Positions 25,961 through 35,605 of a stretch of DNA of 64,000 nucleotides are shown piece by piece. A program made the position numbers and the translations under genes. The DNA is from an uncultured Armatimonadota bacterium. GTDB lineage: Bacteria; Armatimonadota; Armatimonadia; Armatimonadales; Armatimonadaceae. Position 1 is the stretch's first letter. Each line of letters begins with the position of its first letter. The notes beneath the pieces are model-generated. The model had not been told where the DNA came from, did not search any database, and was given only the letters and a program-made list of their open reading frames with translations. The stretch covers positions 62,001 to 126,000 of the forward strand of contig CAIVZM010000019.1 in the NCBI GenBank assembly GCA_903910385.1. Direction: 5' to 3'.

Positions 25961-26552
25961 CAAGACGGGCGGCTACTGCGGCGATCTCGACCCAGAATTG
26001 ACAGCGGAAGGTCTGGAGATGGCGCAACAGTTCGCCGACGCGTATCGCACCATGAAATGGGAAGCCGCCTATGTCAGCCCCATGAGGCGGACGATAGCCA
26101 CCGCTCGCCCGATCTGTGAATCTGTTGGTCTGGAAATGCAATTGCGTGATGGTCTGAAAGAAATCCGTTACGGAACGTGGGAAGGACTGACGCAGGAGTA
26201 CGTTCGGGCGCATTACGCAACGGATTACGAAAAATGGCTTGCAGAACCTGCCTGGAACGCTCCAACCGGCGGGGAGACCGCCACTCAGATCGCCAGTCGG
26301 GCGATTCCCGTGATTGCGGAAATCCTGACCGCGCATTCGTCCGGAAATGTTCTTATCGTCTCGCACAAAGCGACATTGCGCATACTGCTGTGTAATCTGC
26401 TGGGGATCGATCTGGGGCGTTATCGTGACCGCATTCAATTTCTGACCGCATCCGTTTCTGTGATCAAGTTTGATGAACATGGGCCGTTGATGGAGACGCT
26501 GGGCGACCGCTCCCATCTTTCCGCCGCATTACGCAACTTGCCCGGCACATAA
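25914..26552 (+). CDS. Histidine phosphatase family protein
   Basis: About 212 residues of the phosphoglycerate-mutase-like superfamily: LLRHGETEFS (catalytic His), YVSPMRRTIATA, IRYGTWEGLT and LIVSHKATLR (second His). CobC-like and broad-specificity phosphatases share these. AAGGAGGTGGG is placed ideally for ATG 25914, inside the previous gene. Substrate unknown. Confidence 0.88.
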   Translation: MSLRLFLLRHGETEFSKTGGYCGDLDPELTAEGLEMAQQFADAYRTMKWEAAYVSPMRRTIATARPICESVGLEMQLRDGLKEIRYGTWEGLTQEYVRAHYATDYEKWLAEPAWNAPTGGETATQIASRAIPVIAEILTAHSSGNVLIVSHKATLRILLCNLLGIDLGRYRDRIQFLTASVSVIKFDEHGPLMETLGDRSHLSAALRNLPGT

Positions 26553-27980
26553 ATGGTATTGTGGCGGAAACGGATTCTTAACGATGGTGAAAGCGTGACA
26601 GGGTTCAATTTTACAGTGATTCGTTGTTCAGTCATTTTTTTTCTCTGGTTCGGCGCTACTGTAATTGGCGCAACAGGAGCGCTGGCGCAACCGCCCGTAA
26701 CGAAGCGGGAGACGCTTCCGAACGGATTGAGACTGCTGGTTGAGGAACGGGCAGGATCGGCGCTGACGGCGGTAGAGATCACCGTGAAATCTGGTAGCGG
26801 GGCGCAAATGGCGCAGGATGGCGGCGCGGCGCATCTCATCGAGCATCTGGTCTTCCGGGGTTCCGCAAAACGTAAGCCCGGTGAAGCGGATATCATCATG
26901 GAAAGCCTGGGCGGAGAGATTCTTGCCCGAACGACCCGCGATGTAACCCAGTATAGCGTCATTTTGCCTTCCGCGAAGTGGCGGGAGGGATTGACATTAC
27001 TGGCGGAAATAGTGCGGTCTCCGGCATTCCTGCCGAACCAGATAGCGCGTGAGAAAAAGGTCGTGCGACAGGAGATGGCAGTGGCGGAATCCGAACCGGG
27101 ACGACTTGGTTTCGACCGTATCTGCTCTGTCGCGTTTCCCGCCGGAGACCCGTATACGTTTCCGCTGATGGGTACGCTTGAGGCAATGGAAAGCCTCTCC
27201 CCGACGGATTTACGTCAATTCCATAAATCCCACTATCTGCCGGGAAATATGAGCGTCGCCCTTGTCGGAGCGGTGAACAGCGAGGAGTCTCGTCAGGTCG
27301 TAATGACGTTATTTCCGGAGACTGTTACCGTCGCTCCGCCTTCGGAAGCCCCGATGGTCACCATCGCTATCGACCGCGTATCGCGCACGGCGCTGACGCC
27401 TGCTCGTGAACCGATGGAACGGGAATTGTCTACGGTGATCGTTGGCTTTCCTACACCGTCCCCAGTAACGCCGGAACTGATTCCCCTGATGGACGTTCTG
27501 ATGGCGCTTCTCGCCGATGGGCAGGATGGTTTCCTTCCCGAGCAACTTCTGAAAAAAGAACGGGTTGCCATTTCCGTTGCGGCGGAATGGTTCCCGATGC
27601 GCCGAGGGAGTCTTCTAATAGTGACGGCATCGGGGCGCCCGAAGAATTCCCTGGCGATAGAGCGCAGTATCATCGAAGAAATCCGCCGTCTGCGTGAAGA
27701 TGGCGTCCCCGCAAACACGTTGGAGAATGCGAAACGGACAGCGCAGGGACGCACCCGGTATGCCGCTGTGACCGTGGAAGGACGCGCCCGACAGTTATCG
27801 ATGCGTGACGTATGGAATCCGGCACTGACCGAGGATAATTATGCGAAGGCGCTGGAAGAAATCACGACAGAGGATATTCGCGCCGCTATCATCCGCTATC
27901 TGACGCCCTCGCGGTATGCAGCGACCATCATCGCCGATAAAGCGTCTGAACGTCAACCGGCATCAGGAAACCCGCAATAA
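26553..27980 (+). CDS. M16 family zinc peptidase, catalytic member
   Basis: 475 residues. A signal segment (VIFFLWFGATVIGATGALAQ) suggests export. HLIEH at 94-98 is the inverted zinc motif HxxEH, with the third ligand expected near ESEPGRLGF. This is the active partner of the next gene, an arrangement well known in M16B peptidases. The start at 26553 directly follows the phosphatase stop; a GTG at 26595 with GGTGAAAG upstream is an alternative that shortens the n-region. Confidence 0.88.
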   Translation: MVLWRKRILNDGESVTGFNFTVIRCSVIFFLWFGATVIGATGALAQPPVTKRETLPNGLRLLVEERAGSALTAVEITVKSGSGAQMAQDGGAAHLIEHLVFRGSAKRKPGEADIIMESLGGEILARTTRDVTQYSVILPSAKWREGLTLLAEIVRSPAFLPNQIAREKKVVRQEMAVAESEPGRLGFDRICSVAFPAGDPYTFPLMGTLEAMESLSPTDLRQFHKSHYLPGNMSVALVGAVNSEESRQVVMTLFPETVTVAPPSEAPMVTIAIDRVSRTALTPAREPMERELSTVIVGFPTPSPVTPELIPLMDVLMALLADGQDGFLPEQLLKKERVAISVAAEWFPMRRGSLLIVTASGRPKNSLAIERSIIEEIRRLREDGVPANTLENAKRTAQGRTRYAAVTVEGRARQLSMRDVWNPALTEDNYAKALEEITTEDIRAAIIRYLTPSRYAATIIADKASERQPASGNPQ

Positions 27981-29392
27981 TGCGTAACGCCACCGTACGT
28001 CCCACGATGGTCAAGAAGGAAATATTCACCCGCCTCTCTATCTTGTTGATACTGATTGGGTGCAGTTTTTTGCTGGCGCCGCGCTCCTGGGCGCAGAAGC
28101 CGACGATGGTGACGCTCAAAAACGGCGTTCGTTTGCTGGTGCAACGGGAACCGCTGGCGGAAACGGTCACGACCTGCGTCTTTTTCGAGGTCGGGCAGGC
28201 GGATGAGGGAAGCTATCCCGGAATCAATGCCCTCATTGCGCGAGGATGGGGCCGAGATACCGAGTTCCGAAGCGAACGTAGTATTCTGGCAGACCTGGCG
28301 GGCGTGGGGAGCGTCAGCACGGATTTCGGACCTGATTGGGTGTTGTTACGTGGCGTCAGCGGCGGCGATCCGTCGGATGTTAGAAAGATGCTACAGACCC
28401 TGCTTACCAATCTGGTAGCGACTCCACGCTTCACGCCTGAAATCGTGCTTTCAACGCGGGGCGCTCTTGAGGATGCGGCGGCGCTGGAAAAAGATAGCCT
28501 GATACGCAATGCGCTCGCCACATTACGGAGTCGTGTCTGGGGAATTTCGGCGTATGGGCAATCGCCGGTCGGAAGCGAGGGGCGTCTGCCTCTCATCTCC
28601 GCTGAAGCGGTCGAACGCCATTATGCACTCCTGTTCCGACCACAGCGTTGTCTGGTGACGATGACAGGAAATGTCCTCCCAGAGACCATGGCGCAAATCG
28701 TTCGGGCAAGTCTGGGCGCCGCAGGGTGGCAGGTCGGGCGTGTCCCACCGAAGCCGCCGGCGGTGACGATAGAAGAGATTCCTGCCAACCTGCCCGACAA
28801 GATATTGCCCCGCAGCGCTCCCGTATCCCTCACGATGCTGGGGTATCAGGCGCCAGGCGCTATCAGCGGGGCGAACGATTATGCAACGCTTCTGGTACTG
28901 GACGCCGCGCTCTGTGGTGGAAAATCCTCCCGCCTGTTCACGACATTACGCGAGGGAGATACGCCGATAGGCTATGACATACGGACGATTCTCGAAATCA
29001 ACCGTTATCGTAGTCTCTGGGCGTTTACGGTGATTGGCGATGGCGATCCGATAATGGTCAGGGACACTCTGAAGCGGGAACTCGCCGCTGTCGCCGATAA
29101 TTCCCGCCCCTTGCGCGACGACGAAATAGCCCGCGCCCGCGCTTTTGTGATTGCAAAACACGAACGGGAACGTCAGCGTCAACCGGAACGCGCTTTCGCC
29201 CTCGGTTGGTGTGAATTAATGGGACTGAGCGCAGATACCGAACTCGATTTTGTCGCCCGTGTGAACGCGGTTCCTTCGGATGCCGTTAACCACCTTGCCA
29301 CCCGAATTCTTCGTACTTTTCCTGCGGTAGTCTATAGCCAACGGTTCGTTGTGGATAACGGGACAAATCGTGAGGCAGTGACAGGAAAATAA
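27980..29392 (+). CDS. M16 family peptidase homologue, non-catalytic partner
   Basis: 470 residues with an N-terminal signal segment (LSILLILIGCSFLLAPRSWAQ). The M16 fold is evident (LKNGVRLLVQRE, then a long alpha/beta body), but the zinc motif is gone: the corresponding stretch reads EGSYPGINALIARGW. Such members pair with an active HxxEH subunit. The ATG shares a base with the upstream stop (TAATG), so translation is coupled. Confidence 0.85.
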   Translation: MRNATVRPTMVKKEIFTRLSILLILIGCSFLLAPRSWAQKPTMVTLKNGVRLLVQREPLAETVTTCVFFEVGQADEGSYPGINALIARGWGRDTEFRSERSILADLAGVGSVSTDFGPDWVLLRGVSGGDPSDVRKMLQTLLTNLVATPRFTPEIVLSTRGALEDAAALEKDSLIRNALATLRSRVWGISAYGQSPVGSEGRLPLISAEAVERHYALLFRPQRCLVTMTGNVLPETMAQIVRASLGAAGWQVGRVPPKPPAVTIEEIPANLPDKILPRSAPVSLTMLGYQAPGAISGANDYATLLVLDAALCGGKSSRLFTTLREGDTPIGYDIRTILEINRYRSLWAFTVIGDGDPIMVRDTLKRELAAVADNSRPLRDDEIARARAFVIAKHERERQRQPERAFALGWCELMGLSADTELDFVARVNAVPSDAVNHLATRILRTFPAVVYSQRFVVDNGTNREAVTGK

Positions 29393-29471
29393 GCCCCGTC
29401 GCTCATCTCTACCGCCCGTTAACATTCCAACCTTGACGAAACTTCCCGGTGAAGTCTCTCTCAAAAGAGTT

Positions 29472-30908
29472 ATGAAGTTCGTTCCCAATAGCGTTCGCCG
29501 TCTCCTGATATACACACCTGTGTTTGTTATGTCCTGTTTTCTATCGTCTGCTCTGACGGTATCATCGGTTTATGGGCAGACGCCTCCAGAACCGACAATC
29601 GAAGGACGTTCGGCAATGGTTGCGCCGCAGGGAGGGGGAGCTTCGCCCTTTACACCTGCTACAGGAACCGGGGAGTTGCTGTATGAACCTCAGCGTATGA
29701 AGCGTTCCGCGCCTCTGGATATTACCAACGGGCCGGAAGGTTTGTGGGACAAACTATTCAGTGTACCGGGAGCGGATGGAGTGCGGACAGTTTATGTGAA
29801 CTGGGACGCAGATTATATTTATCTGGGGGTGGAAATCCCAGAAGCCACAATGGTGCGTTTTGATATCGATGGCGCAGACGATGGCTGGTTGCGGGGTACG
29901 GATAATTTAGCCGTACAAATTGGGCCGTCTGTGTCCGGTCTGAGTCCGGTCGTTACTGCCTACCGGTTCGATACTGTCCAGAATCGCGATCACCCTGTCT
30001 GGGCCGCCTCTCCGATACCGACCTCACAGATAAAAGCCCTTGCCGGGAAAACGTCTCGTGGAACCTATGCCGCCCTGATCGCCTTGCCGCAAAGCGAGAA
30101 AATTGGTCTTCTGCGAGTGAATGGTAAGAAATTTGGCGTCCGTGTCGATGCGGGAGATTTGCCGGATCCGTCAAGCGAAACGAATTTTCTTTCGCTTCGT
30201 CCGATGTTCCGTCTGTCTCTGAGTGACTTCATTACCGCCCGCACCACGAATAACCTGACAATCCGGGTGACACGAGATAGTCCGGAAGTAGTCATGGGCG
30301 AAGGATTCAAGGCGACCCTCGAAGTGAAGAATAACAATTCGGAACCAGTTCGTGTCGCCCGGATGCACTTGCAGGGCTCCAAAGGAAGCGCCGCGCTTCT
30401 GGATATGTCTACCTTTACTGCGACCGATATTCCGCCTGGAAAGACTATCAAACGAGAATTGCGTAGCGCCCCCGCTCCGAATGCTCCTCTGGGAAGCCTG
30501 ACTATGGAAGGCAAAGTCGAACTCGAAAATGGCGAGACATCTGTCGCCCTGACTTCGATAGATCGGGTAGAACCGTATCAGTTGACTTTTGATATGGATA
30601 AAAACCCGATTCCGCTGTCACTGATTTTGGAGAAAGGCAATATACGGGAGTTGAAAGTTGTCCTTCGCAGTCGCGTTCGCGCTCGCAATACCGCGAAATT
30701 CACCCTGACCTTACCGTCTCAATTGGGTCTGGAGTCCGGTTCTCTCACTCGTGAACGTATTCTGGGATATCGTGATGATGTACAGGGGACGTTGTATAAG
30801 ATACGCATTCCTGCAGGCCTCACCTTCGGCGTTTATCCTTTGGAGGCGACAGCCGAAATCGCCGGGCGTTTATACAAAGGCTCTGGCGAAATCGTGATTG
30901 TCAAATAG
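29472..30908 (+). CDS. Secreted beta-rich protein with CBM9/DOMON-like segment
   Basis: About 478 residues from ATG 29472. The signal peptide ends near SVYGQ-TPP. TVYVNWDADYIYLGVEI and DNLAVQIG resemble CBM9/DOMON-like sugar- or haem-binding domains. The second half is a stack of beta segments (VRDSPEVV-type, EVKNNNSEPVRVARM) like adhesive or Ig-like modules. Family not identified. It follows the M16 pair by 80 nt and overlaps the convergent symporter by 8 bases. Confidence 0.65.
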   Translation: MKFVPNSVRRLLIYTPVFVMSCFLSSALTVSSVYGQTPPEPTIEGRSAMVAPQGGGASPFTPATGTGELLYEPQRMKRSAPLDITNGPEGLWDKLFSVPGADGVRTVYVNWDADYIYLGVEIPEATMVRFDIDGADDGWLRGTDNLAVQIGPSVSGLSPVVTAYRFDTVQNRDHPVWAASPIPTSQIKALAGKTSRGTYAALIALPQSEKIGLLRVNGKKFGVRVDAGDLPDPSSETNFLSLRPMFRLSLSDFITARTTNNLTIRVTRDSPEVVMGEGFKATLEVKNNNSEPVRVARMHLQGSKGSAALLDMSTFTATDIPPGKTIKRELRSAPAPNAPLGSLTMEGKVELENGETSVALTSIDRVEPYQLTFDMDKNPIPLSLILEKGNIRELKVVLRSRVRARNTAKFTLTLPSQLGLESGSLTRERILGYRDDVQGTLYKIRIPAGLTFGVYPLEATAEIAGRLYKGSGEIVIVK

Positions 30909-32199
30909 CGGGGATTTCCGTGAGAGAATCCTCAGTCTCTTCCGGCGTTTTGCCGTCCAGAAGCGAGGCGACTGTCATATCTCCCATTACATTGACAGTG
31001 GTTCGGCACCGATCCAGAAACCAGTCTACCGGGAGGAGCAACAGCACATAACCGGGGTCAAGATTAACGGATTTGAACACCAGCAGCATGGTGACAAGTC
31101 CCGCTTCCGGGATGCCCGCCGCCCCGACTGAGGCTACTACTGCCATAAACACGATGATTATCTGTTGAAGCGGGGCAAGAGGAGCGCCAATCGCCTGCGA
31201 AATGAAGAGGGGAGCCATCGCTTCATAAAGCGCAGTGCCATCGTTGTTGAAGTTGCTTCCTACTAAAGCGCCCATACTGGACGATGTCTCACGCAGTCCG
31301 ATACGATTTTTGTCTTTGAGGGCGTTGTAGGTAATCGGCATGGTGACAGTGGAAGACGCGGTGGAGAAGGCGGTAAAGAACGCTTCCCGCCCACCACGGA
31401 GAAACCGCATCGGCGAAACCCAGGAACCGAATTTGACCCGTGTCAGATAAAAAGCGACCTGCAATGCCAGCGCCAGTAAAACGGCGACGACAAAACCCAG
31501 AAGTTTGACAAACGGCGCAAAGCCTTCTTTGCCGATGATTGCCGCCACGACACAAAAAACGGCAAGCGGAACTAACTGAATAATCCACTGCAAGACAGTC
31601 ATGACCGCATCGAACAGCGTTTCGATAAAGTTCTCGACCGTCTGGTATGCGGTGGAACCTGCCGCCTGTTGGCGGGCGCGAACGTGACGTAACGCAATCC
31701 CGAAGGCGAGACCCAGAATAATTACTGCAATGACGTTGTCATCGTAGAGCGGTTTGATGATGTTGGAGGGGATTTTGCTTTTGAAGTCCTCCAACGGATC
31801 ATAAACTTTCTTTTCTGCGATAGTCTGTTCCTGTTCCGCCGTTGGCGTTCCCAGAGAACCGCCCCAGTGTCCCGGTTGCACCACGTTGGCAACCAGCAGG
31901 CCGATACAGATCGCCGCCAATGTGTTGGTCGTCAGGTAAAATGCCATGCGTCGCGCCATTTTGCCGCCGACTTCCGTCCGCAGAAGCGCATGGAGGATTG
32001 CCAGTAGAATCAATGGCGTCGCCAGAGCGCGTAGCAGGGTCAATACTATGCTGCTGACCTCTTTGAGCCATGCCACCTTCGTTCCGAAAATCAACCCTAC
32101 AGCGACGCCCACCACCATGGCGACGATAATACGACCATAAAGAGGCGTCCGGGTCCAGTAGGATAAAATCCCCACCCCGCCTTTGCGCTCCGGGGTCAT
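30901..32199 (-). CDS. Dicarboxylate/amino acid:cation symporter (DAACS family)
   Basis: 432 residues with the SDF/GltP fold. Signature segments are AFSTASSTVTMPITYNAL (Ser-rich hairpin loop), GALVGSNFNNDGTALYE (Na+/substrate site) and the C-terminal VDWFLDRCRTTVNVMGD. It imports glutamate, aspartate or C4-dicarboxylates across the inner membrane. Its ATG overlaps the stop of a 26-codon ORF (ATGA), suggesting coupling. No strong ribosome site of its own is visible. Confidence 0.9.
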   Translation of the reverse strand: MTPERKGGVGILSYWTRTPLYGRIIVAMVVGVAVGLIFGTKVAWLKEVSSIVLTLLRALATPLILLAILHALLRTEVGGKMARRMAFYLTTNTLAAICIGLLVANVVQPGHWGGSLGTPTAEQEQTIAEKKVYDPLEDFKSKIPSNIIKPLYDDNVIAVIILGLAFGIALRHVRARQQAAGSTAYQTVENFIETLFDAVMTVLQWIIQLVPLAVFCVVAAIIGKEGFAPFVKLLGFVVAVLLALALQVAFYLTRVKFGSWVSPMRFLRGGREAFFTAFSTASSTVTMPITYNALKDKNRIGLRETSSSMGALVGSNFNNDGTALYEAMAPLFISQAIGAPLAPLQQIIIVFMAVVASVGAAGIPEAGLVTMLLVFKSVNLDPGYVLLLLPVDWFLDRCRTTVNVMGDMTVASLLDGKTPEETEDSLTEIPAI

Positions 32200-32276
32200 G
32201 CGACACCCGGCTGAAGAACAAAGTGAGGTTGCGACCTAGTCCCCGTGGTAGGGGAGGGGTCAATCGCCAGAGTCAT
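32196..32276 (-). CDS. 26-residue upstream ORF coupled to the symporter
   Basis: ATG at 32276 has a strong ribosome site (AGAGGAAG, spaced about 4-5 nt) and is preceded by an extended -10 (TGC-TATCAT, hexamer 32310-32315). The ORF ends TCATGA, where TGA overlaps the symporter ATG. The peptide is polar (MTLAIDPSPTTG...) with no recognised motif. A leader peptide that delivers ribosomes to the symporter is the simplest reading; a start of the symporter gene itself in another frame is excluded by the stop. Confidence 0.5.
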   Translation of the reverse strand: MTLAIDPSPTTGTRSQPHFVLQPGVA

Positions 32277-32461
32277 GGAGCTTCCTCTTTCGCTTGCATT
32301 CGATAAGCTATGATAGCACGACTCCGCTAAAAATAGTATGTAAGGAATGAGGAGGGCGTTCAATATCGGTTCCGTGAATCGATCAGGGCAACGGATTGCT
32401 GGCGAAAGTTGAGGTAGGTTTACGGATTTGATAATAATATTCTTGAATGTGGGAAGGCTGA

Positions 32462-32509
32462 CCGCTTTCCGTCCTGCATTTTCTCTTAAAGTAGCGGGAC
32501 GGAAAGCGG
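32462..32509. terminator. 16-bp hairpin downstream of the PEP-CTERM remnant
   Basis: Arms at 32462-32477 and 32494-32509 pair over 16 bases with one mismatch (G-U in RNA); the loop is 16 nt. It lies 12 nt past the stop of the remnant. No clear U run follows on the minus strand. Confidence 0.5.
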
Positions 32510-32520
32510 CGGGAGATTTT

Positions 32521-32739
32521 CTATTTGCGTCGGCGGCGGACAATGCTCGCCATAGCGACCAGAGTCGCCCCTGCTATCAGTCCCGTACTGCTCGGCTCCG
32601 GTGCGGCGACGATACGACATGACTTGGGACTAAAAAGACTATTGGCAATCAACTCTCTGGTATAGGAACGCTGGAGAAAAACTATACTACCTGTGACTCG
32701 ATCTCCTTTTGAATTACCAATAACATAAAATGGTTGTAT
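32521..32739 (-). pseudogene. PEP-CTERM protein remnant (3' end only)
   Basis: The minus strand reads open for 72 codons to TAG at 32521-32523. The C-terminus is a complete PEP-CTERM sorting signal: AAPEPSSTG, then a hydrophobic LIAGATLVAMASIV and the basic tail RRRRK. Such signals are cut by exosortase and mark exported, usually envelope or biofilm, proteins. Upstream only about 45 residues remain (FYVIGNSKGDRVTGS...), with no ATG, GTG or TTG able to start them; a TGA and then the ppk stop precede in the same frame. It looks like a 5'-deleted gene. Confidence 0.65.
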
Positions 32740-32748
32740 TCAGTCAAA

Positions 32749-34917
32749 TTATTTAGCGCTGCGTCGACGCGTCGAGATGGCGGATTCGCCCTGCATGAAA
32801 ATGGCTTGAGAGTCGATTCGCTTTTTACGCGGTTCCGGGTGAATGCGCTCATAAGAGCCATCCGGCAACAATCGTCTTGCCTGTACATTATCGGCAAGTT
32901 GCACTTCCAGAATATCGTTGACAATATGGTTGCGAATTTCGGGATTCTCCACTGGAAAAACCACTTCGACCCGTCGATCCAGATTGCGAGGCATCAGGTC
33001 GGCGGAACCGAGATACAACTGGGGATCGCCGCCATTCTCGAAATAATAAGCGCGAGCATGCTCCAGAAACCTGCCCACGATAGAAATCAACTGGATGTTT
33101 TCGGAGAGTCCCTTGATTCCGGGGCGCAGGCAGGAAATTCCGCGAACGATCAGGTCTATCTTGACGCCGGACTGCGAGGCGGCATAGAGAAGGTCGATCA
33201 TTTCGGCATCTACCAGCGCATTCATCTTGAAAATCAGACGAGCGGGCCGACCGGCACGAGCGTGCTCAGTTTCACGCAAGATCATCTGGGCGATTCGTTG
33301 CCGCAGGTTGATGGGGGCTACCAGCATTTTGCGGAAGCGGGTCTGTCGGGAGTAGCCGGTCAGATAGTTGAACAAGTCTGTGGCGTCCGCTCCCAGATCC
33401 GGGTCGGAAGTCAGGAAGGAAAAGTCGGTGTAGATTCTGGCGGTAACCGCATTGTAATTACCGGTTCCCAGGTGCAGGTATCGGCGTATCCCCTGCGGTT
33501 CTCGACGGACAACCAGAAATACCTTGGAGTGCGTTTTGAGCCCGATCAATCCATAAACGACATGGACGCCGGATTCTTCCAGCTTTCGCGCCCATTCGAT
33601 ATTATTTTCCTCATCGAAACGCGCTTTGAGTTCCACCAGAACGGCGACTTGCGTATCAGCGTCCCGCGCCGCCATCAGCGCCGGTGGAATCGGGGAATTC
33701 GGTCCAAGGCGATAGAGAGTCTGCTTGATCGCGCGTACCTGTGAATCGCGAGCCGCCGTCTCAATGAAATTGATGACCGGCGTAAATGACTCATACGGGT
33801 GATGCATCAGAACGTCGTTCCGTGCAATCAGCGAAAAGATATCTTCTCCGGTAGAGAGCAGTGGGGGCGTCGTCGGGACGAAGGGTGGGAATTTTAAATC
33901 GGGCCGATCGATTTTGGTGAGTTGCATCAGACTGGAAAGGCCCATTTCGCCATCTGCGTTCACGACATTGCGCGAGTCCACTTCCAGATGTTCCACCAGC
34001 AGTCGGTGAATCCGCTCCGGCATTTCTGGCGTCCGCTCCAGACGGGTGACAAATCCAAAATGACGTTCACCGATCGCTTTTTCTATGGTACGCAGTAAAT
34101 CTTCAGCTTCATCTTCCTGTATCTCTATATCCGCATCGCGGGTAACCCGGAAGGGGTAGCAGGCGACCGTTTCGAGACTGGGAAAGAGGGCGTTCATGTT
34201 TCTTTCCAGAACATCCTCAATCCATGCGAAACGCGAGACGCCCGGATCGGACTGCGGGATCTCAATCAACCGCTGGAGGGAACCGGGGACTTTCATACGG
34301 GCGAAGCGTTCGCCGACGACGGGGTCTCGAACGACAACGGCAAGATTAATGGAAAGATTGGAAATGTGAGGAAACGGGTGACCGGGATCAACGGCGAGAG
34401 GGGTAAGAATGGGGAATATCTCTTGCTCGAAGTAGCTGTGCAAGAACGTTTTGTCCGCATCCGTCAGTTCATCATAATGACAAACTTCGATCTTTTCGCG
34501 GCGCAGGGTTGTCTGCAAATCCAGCCAGCATTCTCGCGCCTCCTGCATCAACTTCTCCACGCGCAGGTTGATCAGGCGAAGCGCTTCGGTAGGGGTCAAC
34601 CCATCCGCTACGAGGTCAGCGACGCCCGCCGCTCGTTGCGCTTGAAGACCGGAGACGCGAATCATAAAGAACTCATCCAGATTCGATCCGAAAATGGCAA
34701 GGAATTTGACCCGTTCCAGGAGCGGATATCGCGTATCCGACGCTTCTTCCAGAACGCGCTTGTTAAATTCCAGCCATGAGAGTTCTCGATTTATGTACCT
34801 TGAGGAATCATCAATCACCGTTACATCCGAACTGGCAATGTCTGAAAACTCCACGAGAGCCTTGTTCTCCGTTGTCGTCATCGTCGTTTCCTGAGTTGAA
34901 TTACTCACCGATTCCAT
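32749..34917 (-). CDS. ppk1: Polyphosphate kinase
   Basis: 722 residues. RYINRELSWLEFNKRVLEEA opens the N domain. VRAIKQTLYRLG, KARFDEENNIEWARKLEESGVHVVYGL and the His of LKTHSKVFLVVRR (phospho-His site) lie in the C domain, with YLHLGTGNYN typical. It makes polyphosphate from ATP reversibly. A second ATG 36 nt inside (34881) has AGGA spaced 7 nt and may be the true start. Upstream 34918-35014 holds no gene. Confidence 0.95.
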   Translation of the reverse strand: MESVSNSTQETTMTTTENKALVEFSDIASSDVTVIDDSSRYINRELSWLEFNKRVLEEASDTRYPLLERVKFLAIFGSNLDEFFMIRVSGLQAQRAAGVADLVADGLTPTEALRLINLRVEKLMQEARECWLDLQTTLRREKIEVCHYDELTDADKTFLHSYFEQEIFPILTPLAVDPGHPFPHISNLSINLAVVVRDPVVGERFARMKVPGSLQRLIEIPQSDPGVSRFAWIEDVLERNMNALFPSLETVACYPFRVTRDADIEIQEDEAEDLLRTIEKAIGERHFGFVTRLERTPEMPERIHRLLVEHLEVDSRNVVNADGEMGLSSLMQLTKIDRPDLKFPPFVPTTPPLLSTGEDIFSLIARNDVLMHHPYESFTPVINFIETAARDSQVRAIKQTLYRLGPNSPIPPALMAARDADTQVAVLVELKARFDEENNIEWARKLEESGVHVVYGLIGLKTHSKVFLVVRREPQGIRRYLHLGTGNYNAVTARIYTDFSFLTSDPDLGADATDLFNYLTGYSRQTRFRKMLVAPINLRQRIAQMILRETEHARAGRPARLIFKMNALVDAEMIDLLYAASQSGVKIDLIVRGISCLRPGIKGLSENIQLISIVGRFLEHARAYYFENGGDPQLYLGSADLMPRNLDRRVEVVFPVENPEIRNHIVNDILEVQLADNVQARRLLPDGSYERIHPEPRKKRIDSQAIFMQGESAISTRRRSAK

Positions 34918-35014
34918 TCCCCCATAAACTTTTTTTACCGTTATTGCGGCATCATTGTACCCGTGCTCTTAGAGTTAATGACGCTTGCCAGCAAAATTTA
35001 ATATTTTCTTAATG

Positions 35015-35605
35015 TCATGGTTCGTTTTGCGGATTCAGAACCCAATGAGCGGCATCGAATAGATCTTTTGCCACATAATCCGGCGCAACGGGAAAGCGTG
35101 AGATGTCAGACGCCACATCCGCATGGGGATACTTGCCGGTGAGGGTGAGGATAAATTTCCCTACTCCCGCCGCACGGGCCGCCTGAGCGTCCGTTTCCGT
35201 ATCGCCGATGAAAACGGAGTTCGAAAGGTCCAGATGATGATCGGCGGCGGCGCGGAGGATCATACCGGGATTCGGTTTCCGGTCCGGGTGGTTTTCGGAG
35301 GCGCGAGCAGTACAGTAGTAACTACGCTGGATAAATGCGTGTTCTGCGGCAAGCCGGGCGTGTAAGGCGGCATCAATGGCGGTCAGGTCAGCATCAGTCA
35401 TGACGCCTTTGGAAACGCCCTGTTGGTTTGAGATAACGAAAATCGGATATCCCGCTTCATTAAAGCGACGAACCGCTTCGGCGACATGAGGGAGGAGGAC
35501 CAGTTCCTCCGGGGTTTTGACATAATCTTCTGGCAGATAAACATTTAAGACGCCGTCACGATCCAGAAAAACGGCGGGACGCATTATCAACAAAGTATCG
35601 CTCAC
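35015..35605 (-). CDS. gmhB: D-glycero-manno-heptose-1,7-bisphosphate 7-phosphatase (GmhB-like)
   Basis: 196 residues of the HAD-IIIA family. FLDRDGVLNVYL gives the nucleophile and acid Asp, VISNQQGVSKG is motif II, RKPNPGM motif III and FIGDTETDAQAA motif IV. The Cys/His zinc loop of enterobacterial GmhB is not complete here (a single Cys in YYCTAR). The start is GTG, sharing GTGA with the gmhA stop. It acts with gmhA in heptose assembly. Confidence 0.82.
   Translation of the reverse strand: MSDTLLIMRPAVFLDRDGVLNVYLPEDYVKTPEELVLLPHVAEAVRRFNEAGYPIFVISNQQGVSKGVMTDADLTAIDAALHARLAAEHAFIQRSYYCTARASENHPDRKPNPGMILRAAADHHLDLSNSVFIGDTETDAQAARAAGVGKFILTLTGKYPHADVASDISRFPVAPDYVAKDLFDAAHWVLNPQNEP

Noticed and set aside
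32428-32622. 64-codon + strand frame over the PEP-CTERM remnant
   Set aside because: It is the complement of a recognisable PEP-CTERM tail and a hairpin, with no ribosome site.
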